64,000 nt of DNA, from contig CM077647.1 of the NCBI GenBank assembly GCA_039707465.1, positions 45,073,110-45,137,109 of the forward strand, in the 5' to 3' direction. Below are positions 19,965 to 31,766 of this stretch, in pieces. The notes below the pieces were generated by a model. It did not search any database. It was not told where the DNA came from and saw only the letters and a program-made list of their open reading frames with translations. The position numbers and the translations under genes were made by a program. Numbering within the stretch: the first letter of the stretch is position 1; each line of letters begins with the position of its first letter. Origin of the DNA: Rhabdophis nuchalis. Lineage: Eukaryota; Chordata; Lepidosauria; Squamata; Natricidae.

Positions 19965-21100
19965 TCGAAATGACAATCAAGCACCAAATCTATGAACATC
20001 CAGAGGCAAACAAAGTCAAAATCAAAATCCAACATGAGTTTATGAAAAACAGATCATTCCAGACTAAACCTATTGCATTTTGACAAAGTGACAAAATTAG
20101 TGGACCAGAGGAATGCTGACAATATAATTTAATTGGACTTCAGTAAGGCATTTGATAAATAGAGCATAACCTACTACTTGATAAAATAAAATAAAAATGT
20201 GGGTTAGACATTGTCACCACCAGATAAATTTGTAACACAGCCACACTCAACATGTAATCCTCAATGGAACTGCATCTACCTGGAGGGAAGGATGCAGAGG
20301 GATATTCCAAGACTCTATTTTAGGCCTAGTACTCTTCAACATCTTCATCAATGATTTGGACAAAGGGATAGATGGGGAACTCATTGGGTTTGCAGATGTC
20401 AGGGTGGCAGGAATAGCCAACACTTCAGAAGATAGGCTCAAGATACAGAATTGAACATCAGATGTTATATAATACAATGAAATTCAATGGTGAAAAAAGT
20501 AAAGTTCTACATTAAGCAAGAAAAACAAAATGCATAGGTGCAGTATATGTCATAGCTCACTCAATAGTAGGAATTGTGAAAGGGATTTTAGAGTCCTAGT
20601 GGACAACCATTTAAATATGAGTCAGCAATGTGTAGCAGCTGCCAAAAAAGCCAACACAGTTCTAGGCTGCATAAACAGAGGGATAGAATCAAGATTATGT
20701 AAAGTGTTAATACCACTTTATAATGCTTTGGTAAGGTTACACTTGGAATACTGCATCTAGTTTTGGTTGCCATGATGTAAAAAAGATGTTCCAATATATC
20801 AGGGGTTGCCACAAGAAGAAGGAGTCAAGTTATTCTTCAAAGCACTTGAAGGCAGGGCAAGAAGCAATGGATGGAAACTAATCAAGAATAGAAGCAACCC
20901 AGAACTAAGAGAACTGACAGTTAGAACAATTAATCAGTGGAACAACTTGTCTCCACAAATTGTAAAACCTCCAACACTGGAAGTTGTTAAGAAGAAATTG
21001 GAAAACCATTTGTCCGAAATGGTATAAGTTTTCCTGCCTGCGGGTTGGATTAGAAGATCTCCATGGCCCTTTACAACTCTAAAATTCTATTCTATATTAA
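19965..21100 (+). pseudogene. CR1 LINE ORF2 fragment, decayed
   Basis: The text parallels the better CR1 at 61670-62950: Y-L/I-x-L-D-F-S-K-A-F-D near 20130-20160, [10 protein letters not shown] at 20600-20640, [16 protein letters not shown], and the 3' end L-R-E-L-T-V-R-T-I-N-Q-W-N-N-L. About 120 bp of the CR1 sequence between the H-L-E-Y-C block and the last block is deleted near 20790. The 3' UTR ends with the CR1 signature ggattagaagatctccatgg at 21046-21065. Confidence 0.8.
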
Positions 21101-21397
21101 AAGGGATTGTAACTTTGCATAATTGCATTTTTTTTTAACATGCCCTTATGGTTATTCTTGGATTTCATTTGAAGTGAAGTATTTCAATTTAAATAATTAA
21201 CACCAAGCATTGGTAGATGATTGAGATGCTTTTCTGGAGAAGTATATCTATATAAATAAAAATGTAAAATAGTTTGTATGGATCCACTAATCTCAAAAAC
21301 TACTGCTTAATTTTAATTTTAATGGGTAGTTTTAATTGATTTTAACCTTTTTACTCCAAATTTTTAGCACAGACCCAAGCACAGACCCAAGCACAGA

Positions 21398-22330
21398 CCC
21401 AAACAAACTCAAGCTCAACCCGTCCAAGACTGAGTGGCTGTGGTTTCCGGCACCCCGGTTCAGCCAGATTACTCCAACTCTGGCCATTGGGGGCAAAACA
21501 CCGGCCCCCGTGGAGAGGGCGCACAATTTGGGTGTCCTCCTGGATTCCCGGCTGTCCATGGAGGACCATGTGGCGGCCGTGGCCAGGGGGGCGTTTCATC
21601 AGGTATGCCTGATGCGCCAATTGCGCCCCTTATTGGACCGGGCTGCCCTTCGCACAGTCACTCAGGCCCTCGTGACATCCCGACTGGACTACTGCAATGC
21701 TCTCTACATGGGGCTTCCCTTGAGGTGCACTCGAAAGCTACAGTTAGTGCAGAATGCAGCCGCGCGGGTGATTACGGGAGCTTCTAGATGCTCCCACATA
21801 ACACCGATCCTGCGCGAGCTGCACTGGCTTCCTGTGGTCTTTCGGGTGCGCTTCAAGGTCTTGACGACCATCTTCAAAGCGCTCCATGGCTCGGGACCTA
21901 GTTAAATGCGAGACCGTCTTCTGCCCCATACATCCCTTAGACCGATACGCTCCCACAGAGAAGGCCTTCTCCGGGTGCCATCGGCTGGCGACACCCAGGG
22001 GAAGGGCCTTCTCTGTGGCGGGCCCTGCCCTGTGGAACGATCTACCCCCTGAACTCTGCACCATCACCGACCTCCGCCTCTTCCGCCAGTGTTTAAAAAC
22101 ACACTTATTTCATCAAGCCGGCCTAACATAGCCTCCGCTGTGACTAATTTTAGATAGTTTTAAATGGGGGATTTTAATTGGTTTTAGCGCAGGTTTTTGT
22201 TATTTAATAGGTTTTAAATTTATGTATTTTGTACTATTTTTGCATGTTGTTTTTAAATTCCTGTGCGCCGCCCTGGGTCCTTTTGGAGAAGGGCGGGATA
22301 TAAATTGAATAAAATAAATAAATAAATAAA
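21398..22330 (+). pseudogene. L2 LINE 3' part carried inside Helitron 1
   Basis: It starts mid-RT (K-L-N-P-S-K-T-E-W-L-W-F-P), continues L-G-V-L-L-D-S-R-L-S-M-E-D-H-V, L-D-Y-C-N-A-L-Y-M-G-L-P-L, W-N-D-L-P-P, and ends with the L2 3' UTR and a (AAAT)n tail at 22310-22333. A 12-bp unit (containing gcacagaccca) is repeated three times just before it (21367-21403). A shorter piece of the same L2 3' end lies in Helitron 2. Confidence 0.85.
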
Positions 22331-22679
22331 TAAGAGACAAACAGAGAGATAATGAATGAGAGAGATCGACAGGCACACACACAGTGACAGAGAGTAAGGG
22401 AGGGGAGAGAGACAAGACACACAGGGAGAATGAGTGAGAGAAAGATAGACAGGCAAACATACACAAACAGAGTGATAGACATGGGGGAGGAAGGAGAGAG
22501 AGAGAGATAGACAGACCGAGAGAATGACAGAGAAAGACAGAGAGGGAGGGAGGGAGACAGAGACAAAGAGACTAATGACTTTGCCCACCACTGCGTTCGG
22601 CACAAGGGAGGGAGGGAGGGGGGCCTGGAGGAGGTTGACTGTGTGAGGGGGTGCGGTCTGGGGAGGGGAGGGAGAGGAA

Positions 22680-23405
22680 TATAGAGAGAGGAAGAAATAC
22701 AGTAGGTAGTTAGGTAAGTAGAGGGATAAACGAGAGGGATGAATACAGCAGGTAGGTAGATAGGTACAGGTATATAGAGAGAAATACAATATGTAGGTAG
22801 GTAGGTAGGAAGGTAGGTAGGTAGGTAGGTAGGTAAGTAGGTAGAGGGAGAGAGGGAAGAATACAGTAGGTAGGTAGAGGGATAGAGAGAGGGAGAAATG
22901 CAGTAGGTAGGTAGTTAGGTAGATAGGTAGGTAGAGGGATAGAGGGGAGAAATACAGTATGTAGGTAGGTACAGGGATAGAGAGGGAGAAATACAGTAGG
23001 TAGGTAAGTACAGGGATAGATAGAGAGGGAGAAATACAGTAGGTAGATAGGTAGGTAGGTAGGTAGGTAGGTAGAGGGATAGATAGAGGGAGAAATACAG
23101 TAGGTAGGTAGGTAAATAGAGGGATAGATCGAGAGTAAGAAATACGGTAGGTAGGTAGGTAGGTAGGCAGGCAGGTACAGGGATAGATAGGGAGAAATAC
23201 AATAGGTAGGTAGGTAGGTAGGTAGGTAGGTAGAGGGATAGATAGAGAGGGAGAAATACAGTAGGTAGGTAGGTAGAGGGATAGAGAGGGAGAAATACAG
23301 TAGATAGGTAAGTAGGTAGGGGGATAGATAGATAGGGAGAAACACAGTAGGTAGGTAGGTAGATAGAGGGATAGAGAGGGAGAAATACAGTAGGTAGGTA
23401 GGTTG
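22680..23405 (+). repeat. GGTA-type minisatellite in Helitron 1
   Basis: An irregular unit of about 40-60 bp, built of gtaggtaggtag plus agggatagatagaga and ggagaaatacagta, repeats about 14 times. The long Tyr/Pro/Leu-rich minus-strand frames over it are composition artefacts. The same unit makes up much of Helitron 2. Confidence 0.9.
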
Positions 23406-23513
23406 GGGGTTATATGGTGGTTGTGTGTATGTGCGCAGGTGTAGATCTATACACAGATTGGTTGGCCATTTAACCAGACTGGGTCAGAGCAACGCGTGGC
23501 CGGGTATAGCTAG

Positions 23514-25299
23514 TTTGAAATAAAACAAATGAACATTTTCCCCTAGAAATATGATACTCTGTTTCATATTTAGTTAGACACATGATACTGTGTACTGAGA
23601 AATATTGAATTATTTTTATTCACTACTTTCAATAATTGTTTGTATTATTAAAAGAATGACATTAATGTGACTAAAAACAGTTGATCAGAATATGAGAATA
23701 TAGTTTTAATGATAAGCTACAGTTAGTTCACACTGATGGAAAGAATCCTGAGTAGATTTTAATGTCAAATTCTTAGATAATTAATCTATGCAGAGATGTC
23801 ACTGGCAGCTACCAGATGTCTGTCTACTTTGAGAAATAAAATGTGATTTAATTTCCCGCTATTTAAAAGGACACAAGGACATAGTTGCAGCTGTGAAATG
23901 TATCAATCAGACCTTTTCCTATTTTGTTATACTTAATATAGGGCTTCCCTTTGAGGGAAAATATCATAACATGCTCCTACCTATTTTCTTCTTGCTTTAG
24001 CCTACTTTAGTGTAATTGTTTTCTCTATTGTTCTGTGTGCTTTGAACTCTTGAACCCAGTAATTGGGAATGTATGGGAAATTCTGAACTATCTCTTGTTG
24101 TAATAGTTGAATTTGCCTGTTTGGTTCCCTTGAATGGAAAATATTGATTTGATGATGACAAATACTGACCAATACTCCTTAATGCATTGTCTCATTGTCT
24201 CCCTGTCTAAAAAAGCAAAAAACAAAACTGGATTTGTAGTTAGTTTTTAAAAATAAAGAAAGGACCTTATGCATAAAAACTTCAAATATGAGAAGATGAA
24301 TGAGCAAAATGTTACCACTCAGGAGTATTTTAAGCTTTTTTTAAACTCACCTTTATTTTATTTGATATCACAGAAGCTTTTATCAGTCTTCCCATGGTAA
24401 TTCCCATCATGCCTTAATAATAAATATTCACTAGATGGATTATAAAATTATTTAAGAACTATCAACAAACAAGGCAAAACTAGCATAAATTATTTGATGT
24501 GAAATCTGGAAAAACTTCTAGAATGCATACTATAGCGTACAATTTCTGAGAATTTCCTGCAAGCATTTTTTTTTTTTAAATGCAGCAATCTGCAGATAGT
24601 TAAATTTCTCTAGATCGCAACATAAGGAAGTTTTATTTTGAAAATGGTTAGCTATGCCAGTTTCTATACTGTGAAACCGGAAGAATCTAGAGATAATAGA
24701 TACGAAATGGCACATGCTATAGTACATAAACAATTCTAAAATTACATTAATTCTCATGTTCACTCATTTAAGTTTTAATACTATATGACTGCCAAAGAGA
24801 AAACTGATTAGAAATAAAGCAAAACAGGAACGGTTATTTCAGGCCTAAGATATGAGTAGATTCAGATAACGCACTGGATATTTTCATCAGCTTTTCCTAT
24901 TTGTAGATCTTCTAAGATTATTACATTGGCCTTCTATTCATCCATCAACAGTTTGTTCATAGATTTTGTGGTTCTAGTATACAATAGCTTTTGGAATGCT
25001 CTTTATCTACTTGCAATATAAAAGATGGTTGCATCATGAATACATTTGCCAATTTAGTGCACACTTTAGTGTAATTGCAACTTTCTTGAAGAGCTTCTTG
25101 TAATTTTCTAAGCACACTTACATGGAATAAAATAGCTAGAAAATCTTGGAAGGGCCTCAAAGGCAGCCGTGTAGAGCATTTGAGCAGTATTGATTGCTTT
25201 GTAGCTTCAAGGAATGAGTCTAGGATGAATTCACAAAAAAGTGAACAAACACATGCTTTCAAATAATTTTCAGAAGTCTAATTGATAGAGGAAAAGTTT
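23514..25299. other. Unique AT-rich DNA, no gene seen
   Basis: No coding, RNA or known repeat signal could be supported. A 101-codon minus-strand frame at 24957-25262 begins M-K-A-C-V-C-S-L-F-C; it has no domain that I recognise and is left unassigned. Confidence 0.5.
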
Positions 25300-25354
25300 G
25301 GTTGTGGTTATTATATGGACTAGAAGAACTTGAAGATCTCTTCCAGCTCTCTTC

Positions 25355-25393
<39 letters not shown>
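25300..25393 (+). mobile_element. CR1 3' terminus with (GATT)n tail
   Basis: Positions 25317-25350 (ggactagaagaacttgaaga, then tctcttccagctct) match the 3' terminus of CR1 seen at 62910-62940. It leads directly into (GATT)n at 25355-25393. Only the last ~50 bp of CR1 remains, so this is a microsatellite grown from a LINE tail. Confidence 0.65.
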
Positions 25394-25394
<1 letters not shown>

Positions 25395-27081
25395 ATCCTA
25401 AAATCTGGGTTAATTAAAGCACCAAAAAGATGTAATGAAACACAGACACACAGACATATATCTTGGTCACTCCATGCATAGTGTCAGAAATATGATCTAA
25501 AAAAAAGAACTGTAAGATAAATAGAGCAAGCTGAAACATTAGGACGATATTCAAATTAGGTCTGTCCCAATTCACTGCTGTATAAGGAAGAGGGAAGGAA
25601 AAATAGTCAGGTTTTTAAGTCTGAAGTCAGCCTTACTTGGTAGGAAACCAGGTGCATAGGAAGACTAGGACTATACTTTGGTGATGGTATTTACTGCATT
25701 AAGAGAATAATAAAACAGGAGTAAGTTTAACGGATATTCATAGAGTGTTTTTACCAGGTGTTTTTATATGAAGTAGTTGAAGACGTTTTTGGGATCTAAA
25801 TTTAACTTTAGACTTATTTGTACTAAATTATCTTATGGCTTTTTCATTTTTGATGAAAAGGGAGCAAACTGATATTTTCAGAAATAGAACAGATAATTGA
25901 GCTTCATAACTATAATCTCTAAATTTTTTAAACCTGATTAACAGCAATATTAATTGGTATCAGAAATTATAGTTTGTTGTATAACTCCAGGATATCTCTT
26001 CAGTAAATAGCCATATACTATTTGTACATTAATAAGGCAACTAATTTTAATCGCACAATTACAGGAAATACATTACAGATGTTGCTGTTGAGGAAGTCAA
26101 ATATGTCTACAGACTTCAGGAAGTATAAAGCAGCAGCAAAGGAAAGATAATTAGGAGATTATTGTCTTTCATTGCTACTGATCACAAAGAGTTCAAAAAT
26201 AAAGCATCAGAAACAGAACTAAGATTTGGCATGAGATACTATGTAAGTGCTAAAATCATCACTGTATGTGGTGTGTGACACAGTTGAATAGGCCCAATTA
26301 TTTTCTAAAATTGTTAACAGGAAACGTTTTGTATTTCTACTCTACAGCTAATAGTTTTCATCTGCTAAATTATCTTCTTAAGGAAAGCAAGAATATATGT
26401 ATATATGAAGGAATGATAAACAGCACCATAGATAGAGCAGTCTGATTAGTTGTCCTTGGTAAAATTGCAAAATAAAAATTCTCAACTAATTCAAATGAGT
26501 TACCTTGCAATTTTGTTGAGATATATCAATAATATCTGTGTTCCCACAAACATGCTTAACACAACCAGACACAAATCCAGTCAGATTACCTTGCTAGTAC
26601 ATTTGCTAGCATACAATCACATTAAATGGCCAAAAGTTCCTGACCATGTCATCCAAGAAATACTCAAAAGATATGGATCATGCTTTATTAAACCATTATT
26701 TTCTTCCCATAAAGGTATCAGAAAATATGTTTTAGCCATAGTAGGCAAACAGTGTTTGAAGAATGTGTGTTTCTATGTCACTACTAGATAATCTTCCTTT
26801 CAAAACCATTAGTTTTCTCCATTTTTTCCCCTGAGACAACTATGTTGCTACTGTAGTAGGGCAATGTAGGGCTATGTCACACAATATATGCAAAATCTGG
26901 GATGCCTTTGTCTCCCTAAGAAAGGATGGAATCTTAGATTAAAAAGATATCTAGGTTAAAGCGATTATAGAATTTACATTACAAAGTGGGTATAATTCCA
27001 TTCCTCATTTCTATTATGCCTGATAACTGACCAGACTATCTTGTTGTACAATATTATACATTGAATTCCAGCAACATGTTC
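25394..27081. other. Unique AT-rich DNA with one unassigned 113-codon frame
   Basis: The plus-strand frame at 26450-26791 (starting M-S-L-V-K-L-Q-N-K) has no recognised domain and no support as a gene; composition is typical of AT-rich intergenic DNA. Nothing else was identified. Confidence 0.45.
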
Positions 27082-27096
27082 CTCTTGTTATATTTT

Positions 27097-27551
27097 CTTT
27101 TGGGGAAAAAAAAGTTTTATTGGTTTTAACAATTTATGTTGGGAAAAGGGGTAAATAAGGTAATGAATAACATTTGGAGCTTCCACATCGGATCTGATGA
27201 CCGCCTCCGAGTCTTCATATATATTCAATTAAAAAGAAATTATCAAGGGGAAGGGGTACATACATTTTAAAATCATAAATTTTCATATTATTTTATACAT
27301 TCAATTACTTTATACTATTGACGTCCATACAGGAATTACTAAAAAAAATATAACAAATTATTTTTGCGATCTGAGCCTCTTTGCTATAGTCTCTTCCTTC
27401 TCCCCCCCACCAGCAGGCGGACCCGTGGCTCCTCCCGTTCCCATCTCATCGGCATCCAGGATTGAGGAATGTTTTTTAAAAAAATTATGCGCCTCTTCAA
27501 CTGTTTTAATTCTAACTCTTCCTCCCTCCCAGAATATCAGCATCCCGTCCT
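27097..27551 (-). mobile_element. ORF1-only L1 relative (HAL1-like), copy C, 5' truncated
   Basis: On the minus strand it starts inside ORF1 at F-W-E-G-G-R-V-R-I-K-T and ends K-R-L-R-S-Q-K plus stop (near 27358). It then goes straight into the same 3' UTR as copies A and B (27350 down to 27105), with the ccaataaaac-type end. The 15-mer ctcttgttatatttt flanks it at 27082-27096 and 27552-27566. No ORF2 sequence is present. The 5' truncation is typical of L1-type insertion. Confidence 0.85.
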
Positions 27552-27566
27552 CTCTTGTTATATTTT

Positions 27567-28250
27567 ATTTAGCTTACCTGTTATACTCTGACTTCAGCTT
27601 TTATTGAGTATCTTCAAATTTCTAAAAGCTGGTTTAAACAGCTAACTGGCAAACCTCAGTTCACAAGTTCACAATTTTCCACATACTTTCTTCATAGATG
27701 AAATATCTCATTGTTCATAATTAAAGTTTGTCCTTGATTGTTTGTTTAATCATATCCTATAGAAATTAAGGGGATAAAATGACAAATGTATTTCTAATTA
27801 AATTTGTATTTCTTTTTGTTTTTTTAAATGTATTAAATTTGAAATATAATATTTAAAAACATGAATCAGTTTAAATAGCACTATAGCCACATATTATCCA
27901 GTATATTTGTTTTTTAATATGAAGCCTAGAAGCATATTCCTAACATAATTTAATGAGCAATGTTTCTGCAAAGATAAATATATGACATTGCAAATGTTTT
28001 GAATTTAAAAAGTCCTTAGGCCAGTAAGTACAACAATTCTACTATTTTCAAAGACCAAATATTTTAAAATTTGAACTGTTGGTAGGGAAAGGATTTAGAA
28101 AAAAATGATTGGAGTTTTCTTTATGAAAGAAGTATTACCGGAGATTTAGGAGGAAATCTTACACCATATTAATATCAGAATTGTATTGTACATATCTGTT
28201 GTAAATACTTGTTGTAAAGAGTCCCAAAGGTGCTTTTTCAAACCAACTGT
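27567..28250. other. Unique AT-rich DNA, no gene seen
   Basis: No supported feature. Confidence 0.5.
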
Positions 28251-28255
28251 ACTTT

Positions 28256-28362
28256 CCGGTTTTTCTTTGAAGAAGTTTCACTTCTCAGCCAAGAAGCTTC
28301 TTCAGCTCTGAAAAAGAAGAGCTGAAGAAGCTTCTTGGATGAGAAATGTCTTGGGAAAAAAA
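28256..28362. repeat. Long imperfect palindrome
   Basis: The arm near 28280-28300 (ccaagaagcttcttcagctc...) is the reverse complement of 28318-28338, with ~17 bp between. Similarity extends outward on both sides through a tgagaa/ttctca motif and an aagacat/gaagttt-like stretch, so the two arms are head-to-head copies of one ~45-bp module. Transcribed RNA would form a strong hairpin. The module ending in gagaa...aaacgtctt-type sequence recalls ends of Penelope-like elements, which is only a suggestion. Confidence 0.75.
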
Positions 28363-28564
28363 CCCAAAAGTTCAATTGCCTTTGAAAAAGTATCTTTGGG
28401 ACAAGCATTAGTTTGACGACTGAGAATCTCCATAGACATTTGTTGTAAAGAAATTCACTATAAACAGTAAAAGAAAAAACCTTAAAGGTCTTCACTGTCC
28501 TGTTTTTCTTAGTCAGAATGTATCTCCAATTCAAAAGCACCTCATCATACTTTGACACTTTGCA

Positions 28565-28925
28565 AGCAATGGAATTCTTTGCAATATTTTATGGAAGTCA
28601 AAGTTGGACTTTGAAAAAGCAGGCTAGAAAGATGCATCCTTTTGAAATTTGATGCTAAAGAAAAGTCCTGATAAATAAAAACAAATATATCATCAAACAA
28701 ATCAAACCAAAGTTCTTACTTGTTGCAAATGATCAGGTTCAAATTATCCTACTTTGGACACATTAAAGCTAAAGTCCCATTCTCTGCAAAAAGCTGTAAA
28801 GCTGAAAAAGGTAGAAGGAAAGAAAAAGGCAAAAAGCAGCAAGGTGGATGGACTTATTCCTAGTGACAATGGAGTGGAGCAATTATAGATAATGTCTAAT
28901 GGCAGATGTTATTTTATTTTGTTGA
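28565..28925 (+). pseudogene. BovB (RTE-clade) LINE C-terminal fragment
   Basis: Broken frames give F-Y-G-S-Q-S-W-T-L-K-K-Q-A-R-K-M (28590-28635), like the Y-G-x-E-x-W-T-L-K-K motif after the RTE RT domain. Further on they give T-L-D-T-L-K and a run K-V-E-G-K-K-K-x-G-K-Q-x-x-x-W-T like the basic G-K-R-x-R-G-R-x-x-x-R-W segment of BovB. Many frameshifts; an old copy. BovB is common in squamates. Confidence 0.6.
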
Positions 28926-29344
28926 CAATTTTTAAAAAACATACCCATAGCTAAAGGACTCAGGTAACTTATGCTACACCATAGAAGCTGCTCTTCAAAG
29001 CTAGTGATTCCAAGATCTTCCAAGAAGCATCATTCTAAGCTTTTTTGTGGTGGTGAAATGCAGCTTCATAATGCTTATATGTAGCCAGTTTGAATTGTGA
29101 CAGAAATTAGAAGCTATAATGTCAGCAAAGATGAACAGTATTTCCAAAAGAAGATAAAGAAGAAATAACTGATGTTAAAGAGAATACCTGGGATAAAGAG
29201 CAAGAAATAGTTGAAATATAGGGGAGGAGGGAACGGGATTATCAGATAAAGATGACAGTTAAAAAAAGTGGAAATATAGAGGATAAACCAAGATAATGTA
29301 ATTTAATAATCACATTCAGTAATTCTCCATATTGGATATATAGA
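28926..29344. other. Unassigned DNA
   Basis: No coding or repeat feature could be supported. Confidence 0.4.
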
Positions 29345-29636
29345 CCAGTAGTGGGTTTCTGCTCCTGTTGCAACCCATACACTGAAATGTAAGCTGGGCG
29401 TGCACCATGAGCATGCATGCTGCGATGTTCCAGCTGCTTGGTGGAGTGTCGCGCAGGCGCCATAACCTGCGCGTGACACTCTGTACATTCTGTACCTTCA
29501 AATACAGGTAAGGAACGAGGGTGGGTGGGCTCTCTTTCCCATGCCCTCCAAAGCACCATTCTGGTACGGTAGCTGCTGCTTCCGGCAGGCACTGGTACGC
29601 ACATACCGGGGCGTACTGCCTGCAACCCACCACTGG
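29345..29636. mobile_element. hAT-like short inverted-repeat element
   Basis: The left end cagtagtgggtttc and the right end gcaacccaccactg are inverted relatives. The GC-rich interior has no transposase. A partial relative lies at 63065-63320, with shared text such as aaatacaggtaaggaac. No matching 8-bp target duplication is visible, so the assignment rests on ends only. Confidence 0.6.
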
Positions 29637-29989
29637 ACAAGATCTGCTAAAGCTCTCAGAGAAGTCTTTTTAATGAGAAAAATAAATATTGAAAGAACAA
29701 ATCCTATGACAAATTCTAAATGAATTAAAGATCAAGATTGTTAGAAGGAAAATGAAGGAGTACAAAGTTAGTTTGTTTGACCAAGGTTAAAATAATATAT
29801 GATTCTATAGAACTCTGAGAATGATTTAGGGACTTTTTGTTGATATTTGTATTAAAATGTTAATGGTTTATATATGTGTGTGAATAAGGGATGGGAAAGA
29901 GAGAGCCTTGCATGAAACTTTTTGTATGGGACGAAGTAAATTGATAAAGGATAATATTTATAGTTCAGTCATATATCAAGAACATCTCA
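29637..29989. other. Unassigned AT-rich DNA
   Basis: No supported feature. Confidence 0.4.
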
Positions 29990-30705
29990 GAAACCATAGA
30001 CTACTACAATCAGTGTAGCACATAAACGAACTAAAGCCCTCCAAAACTAAGTAAACCAAAAGACAAGCAGACCCAGAAGAAAAAGTGGGATCATCTACAA
30101 CATACAATGTAATAACTGCAATAGCCACTACATAGGACAAACAGGCAGAAGAAGAATGCATCAATAAATACCAGTTAGCAGTCAGATGAATGATGAAAAT
30201 TCCTTAATTTCACAGCACATGGACAGACTCGTAGAATCATTGTTTCAATTGGGAAACTGTCACCATCCCATACCAAGCCAATTCCAAAAATACTAAGAAA
30301 TTTCTAGAAGCCTGGCACTTCTAGAAGCCTGACAAATTAGCCATCAATAGATATATAGACATCAATCATATCTAGACATAGTGTACAAAAGAGATAACAA
30401 ATCAAAAAGAGAACAAAAAGAATAAAACACCTCTCCGCCAGCAATCAACAACTAAATTAGCATAGATTAATTCCAATATTAACATCAGGCCATCAATCAA
30501 AAGTTAGACATAACTTTACAGTATACAGCTCAACCAAAGAACCCCTGAGACTACACCCACAACACTGACACAGCAAGTTTTTAGAATATAAACTGAACGC
30601 AAACCCCACTCCTTACTAGCACTGATGATGTCACTTAGTTTGGGTAATAAAGCATATGCAAGAAAACTAGCAAGCCTAGAGAACATCAAAAACCCCTAAC
30701 TTTGT
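29990..30705 (+). mobile_element. Penelope-like retroelement 3' part with GIY-YIG endonuclease remnant
   Basis: A frame at 30078-30163 reads G-I-I-Y-N-I-Q-C-N-N-C-N, then S-H-Y-I-G-Q-T-G-R before a stop. This is the GIY-YIG endonuclease signature with the linking Cys pair found in Penelope-like elements. At 30339-30368 another piece reads A-I-N-R-Y-I-D-I-N-H, the conserved end of the domain. The 3' part carries a hammerhead-like motif at 30622-30653. The reverse transcriptase is not present, so the copy is 5' truncated and decayed. Confidence 0.75.
30622..30653 (+). ncRNA. Decayed hammerhead-ribozyme-like motif of the Penelope-like element
   Basis: CTGATGA at 30622-30628 matches the hammerhead core. 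It is followed by a weak stem-loop (tgtcac / gggtaat around a ttagttt loop) and by TAAAGC where an intact hammerhead has GAAAC. Hammerhead motifs are established in Penelope-like elements. The altered second core block predicts no self-cleavage here. Confidence 0.5.
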
Positions 30706-31766
30706 ACTTGTGATAACAATTGAAAGTCATTTCTTTTTTTTATCTTTTCTTTCTATTTTCTTTTTGTGTTTCTTTTCTTTCTCAATTTAGTTTGTACTAT
30801 CTTTAAATATTTTTAAAGTAAGCGAAATATTTATTTCTTGCCAAAGCCTAGCCCTAATATAATCAATAATTTTATTCATAAGCATTCATATAAATTATAT
30901 CTGCATATAACTGATATACATGTTGCATACGGTATATAATGTTTATCGAGTTTTGGCTGTAGTAAAATTTGAAATAAAAATTAAGGATTTAGCATTTTTA
31001 TGGGTTCCAGGCACTATAGAGTTTGAGTATCTCTATCTTAGGTACTTTTAAAGTAACTGAACAGTCAATTAATAAAAATTAAGGATCACTTAAAATGAAG
31101 TTTGCATTGGGAATACTAATAGCAATATCACTCTAATGTTTAATCATTTGATAGCACTGCCTACTGAACAAAAGAACTTCACCATAGCATGTGTTTAGCA
31201 GTTATTAAAGCACACAAGTTTGATCTATAAGAGTGATATTGTTATTAAGGGAACTGGCGTTTCATAAAAAGAAGATAATTGCTTCAGTAACTAAACACAA
31301 TAGACTGTTGTTATTCCACATTTGGTACCAAGGTACTAATTTAACAAGTGTGAAGGTACACTGCTGTCAATATGAAATGTTAATTGAATATTGATATTTT
31401 CCATGTTACGAACAAACTAGATTAGGTACCTCAATCTGATGCCAGTTCTATAAATATCTTTTGTGATTCTCAAAACTCCATCCCCATTTTTTTCTGTTTT
31501 TCTCTCTTTTTTTACACCTATATATTCCATATTTATTTGTTGAGCTGGAGATTATATAACTCCTTATTATGTTGTAATGGCCTCTTCAAGAATTTCCAGA
31601 AAGTTTAAAATCATTAATTTATTTGTATCTAGAATGCAATCTAGCCAGGAATTATAATTCCAGAATTTCTTGCAGATCTGAGGAGACCAAAGACATTTAA
31701 CTCATTTCAGTGTTCATATTGACATCTTATTTCAATAGAAATTAACAGCAACAGCTTTTTGTTTTA
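30706..31766. other. AT-rich DNA, no gene seen
   Basis: No supported feature; includes pyrimidine-rich stretches near 30728-30790 and 31490-31520. Confidence 0.5.

Larger units (their letters stand above)
21247..23513 (+). mobile_element. Non-autonomous Helitron 1
   Basis: The left end is TC (tctatataaa) preceded by A, and the right end is CTAG followed by T, the classic Helitron termini and A/T insertion site. A potential hairpin lies about 10 bp before the right end (near 23483-23502), better preserved in the second copy as ggcca/tggcc arms. The first ~60 bp and the last ~110 bp match Helitron 2 (52382-55027) closely. No Rep/helicase frame is present. The interior holds an L2 fragment and a minisatellite. 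Confidence 0.8.

Noticed and set aside
22253..23345. Tyr/Leu/Pro/Thr-rich minus-strand frames up to 211 codons
   Set aside because: They read across the GGTA minisatellite of Helitron 1 and have no domain.
20040..23410. CRISPR-like regular repeats in the GGTA minisatellite
   Set aside because: Units are irregular, have no unique spacers and lie in a vertebrate Helitron.
24957..25262. 101-codon minus-strand frame in unique DNA
   Set aside because: No recognisable domain, splice context or repeat relation; length is not remarkable for a window this size.
26450..26791. 113-codon plus-strand frame
   Set aside because: No domain or supporting signal; reported only as part of an unassigned stretch.
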